Shown here piece by piece: positions 63,062 through 64,000 of a stretch of 64,000 nt of DNA (position 1 is the stretch's first letter; the number at the start of each line of letters is the position of its first letter). Position numbers and translations under genes: made by a program. The DNA is from Martelella alba (lineage in GTDB: Bacteria; Pseudomonadota; Alphaproteobacteria; Rhizobiales; Rhizobiaceae): assembly GCF_006516955.1 (NCBI RefSeq), contig NZ_VHLG01000020.1, positions 1-64,000 on the forward strand, written 5' to 3'. Under the pieces are notes generated by a model that made no database searches, had not been told where the DNA came from, and worked only from the letters and a program-made list of their open reading frames with translations.

Positions 63062-64000
63062 ATGGTTGAGCCAGTCTTTATTTTTTCACTACCGAGGTCA
63101 GGATCAACGATGCTTCAGCGCGAGCTGGCATCCCACCCTGAGATCGCGACTGTCTCTGAGCCATGGTTTTTGCTTGGTCTGCTTCTGCCAGCGTCTGACG
63201 ACCTCGCTGGCGCGACCTATAATTATAATACCTACCGGATGGGGCTTGAAGATCTGGTAGCGGCCTTGCCTGCTGGCGAAGAGGATTGGAACGACGCCAT
63301 GCGTGGCGCTGCACAGAAAATATACGACAAGCTCGCCGCCGCCCATGGCGGTAAGCCGCGCTATTTTCTGGACAAGACCCCCCGCTATTCTCTTGCGCCG
63401 GCTGAGATCCGCAAGATCTTTCCCGAGGCGCCGGTCATCGTGGTCTGGCGCAACCCATTGGCGGTGGCTGCTTCAATGATGTCGACTTACAGTGCCGGAC
63501 GGTGGAATCTCTACCGTTTTGTGCAGGACTTTGAGATTGCCTTGCCGCGGCTTGTGGAATTTGCAATGTCTGACCCTGAGGATACGGTTTTCGTCCGTTA
63601 TGAAGATATTGTCGGCGGAGATGGCAGTCAGCTCGCCGAGATCTATTCGTTTCTATCTTTAGAGAACGATGATTGCGGTGATGAAACGGGGGACCGGCGT
63701 GAGGCTGTGCAGTTTCAGGGACGTCTCGGTGACCCTACCGGGGGCCTTAATCGTGAGGCCGCCGCGCTCGGCGATGATCGTTGGAAGGTCCAGTTCTGTA
63801 ATCCATTGCGGCGTTTTTGGGCCCGACGTTACCTGAAACGGCTGGGAAAAGAAAGACTTGGCGTGATGGGGTATGAACTCAATGTTCTGGAGCGGCAGCT
63901 GGCCGCTTGCGCGGGGTGGGCACCCCATCTGATCTCAGATACAGTGTTGATGACGCGCGGCGTCTGTCGGCGGATGTTTCTGACGTCGATGATTTCATTG
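63062..64000 (+). CDS. Sulfotransferase (partial, runs off the right edge)
   Basis: The visible 313 residues begin MVEPVFIFSLPRSGSTMLQR, a clear 5'-phosphosulfate loop. DKTPRYSLAPAEIRKIFPEAP and VIVVWRNPLAVAASMMSTY give the 3'-phosphate motif of the Sulfotransfer_3 type, and VFVRYEDIVGG follows. No stop codon occurs before position 64000. It is the third sulfotransferase-type gene within 4 kb and the least similar to the first in its middle region. The ribosome site is weak. Confidence 0.88.
   Translation, partial: MVEPVFIFSLPRSGSTMLQRELASHPEIATVSEPWFLLGLLLPASDDLAGATYNYNTYRMGLEDLVAALPAGEEDWNDAMRGAAQKIYDKLAAAHGGKPRYFLDKTPRYSLAPAEIRKIFPEAPVIVVWRNPLAVAASMMSTYSAGRWNLYRFVQDFEIALPRLVEFAMSDPEDTVFVRYEDIVGGDGSQLAEIYSFLSLENDDCGDETGDRREAVQFQGRLGDPTGGLNREAAALGDDRWKVQFCNPLRRFWARRYLKRLGKERLGVMGYELNVLERQLAACAGWAPHLISDTVLMTRGVCRRMFLTSMISL

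Noticed and set aside
1-64000. CRISPR arrays, tRNA or rRNA genes, phage structural genes
   Set aside because: No regularly spaced repeats, cloverleaf-type sequence or phage gene set was recognised on either strand.

Overview
The window looks like an alphaproteobacterium of the Hyphomicrobiales (Rhizobium, Agrobacterium, Brucella and Martelella relatives). The support is a RepC-type replication protein with an apparent antisense RNA, a VirB/VirD4 conjugation operon of rhizobial plasmid type, a hydroxyproline catabolic cluster, a fused CysN-CysC (NodQ-like) enzyme and IS families common in rhizobia. No rRNA, tRNA or CRISPR array was seen.

Region 1 (1-15.9 kb) is plasmid- or ICE-like. A BrnT/BrnA toxin-antitoxin pair sits at the left edge. 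It is followed by one long minus-strand operon with a nearly complete P-type type IV secretion system (VirB1-6, 8-11 and VirD4, plus small accessory membrane and lipoproteins). A TrbM-like secreted protein is transcribed divergently. Beyond it lie a likely repABC-type antisense RNA and a short RepC-like protein. No relaxase, RepA or RepB is in the window.

Region 2 (16-22.6 kb) is an insertion-sequence graveyard: two broken IS5-family copies, an IS3-family element split by an intact IS110/IS1111-type element, and a second IS110-family tail. Between the IS5 remnants is an intact, overlapping three-gene operon: a LuxI-family acyl-homoserine lactone synthase, a 71-residue protein of unknown function and a crotonase-family enzyme. 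This is the most interesting small system here.

Region 3 (22.6-46 kb) is metabolic. It holds an unusual short S-adenosylhomocysteine-hydrolase-like protein and a 4-hydroxyproline catabolism cluster (epimerase, ketoglutarate semialdehyde dehydrogenase, FAD oxidase, Xaa-Pro peptidase and GntR regulator) with three copies of a TTGTCGACAA-type site. It also holds an MDR reductase, an Ntn amidohydrolase, a tandem pair of paralogous proteins of unknown function, a quinone/electrophile detoxification group (pirin, MhqD-like esterase, MhqO-like dioxygenase, LysR regulator, old yellow enzyme) and a complete oligopeptide ABC transporter.

Region 4 (46-64 kb) is a surface polysaccharide locus. It makes UDP-glucuronate (Ugd), dTDP-rhamnose (RmlCBDA), GDP-fucose (Gmd, Fcl) and PAPS (CysD, CysNC, with CysQ removing PAP). 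It also has two glycosyltransferases, a Wzx-like flippase and three different sulfotransferases, the last running off the window. Together these predict a sulfated, rhamnose- and fucose-containing polysaccharide. A decayed SLC13-type permease lies inside this locus.
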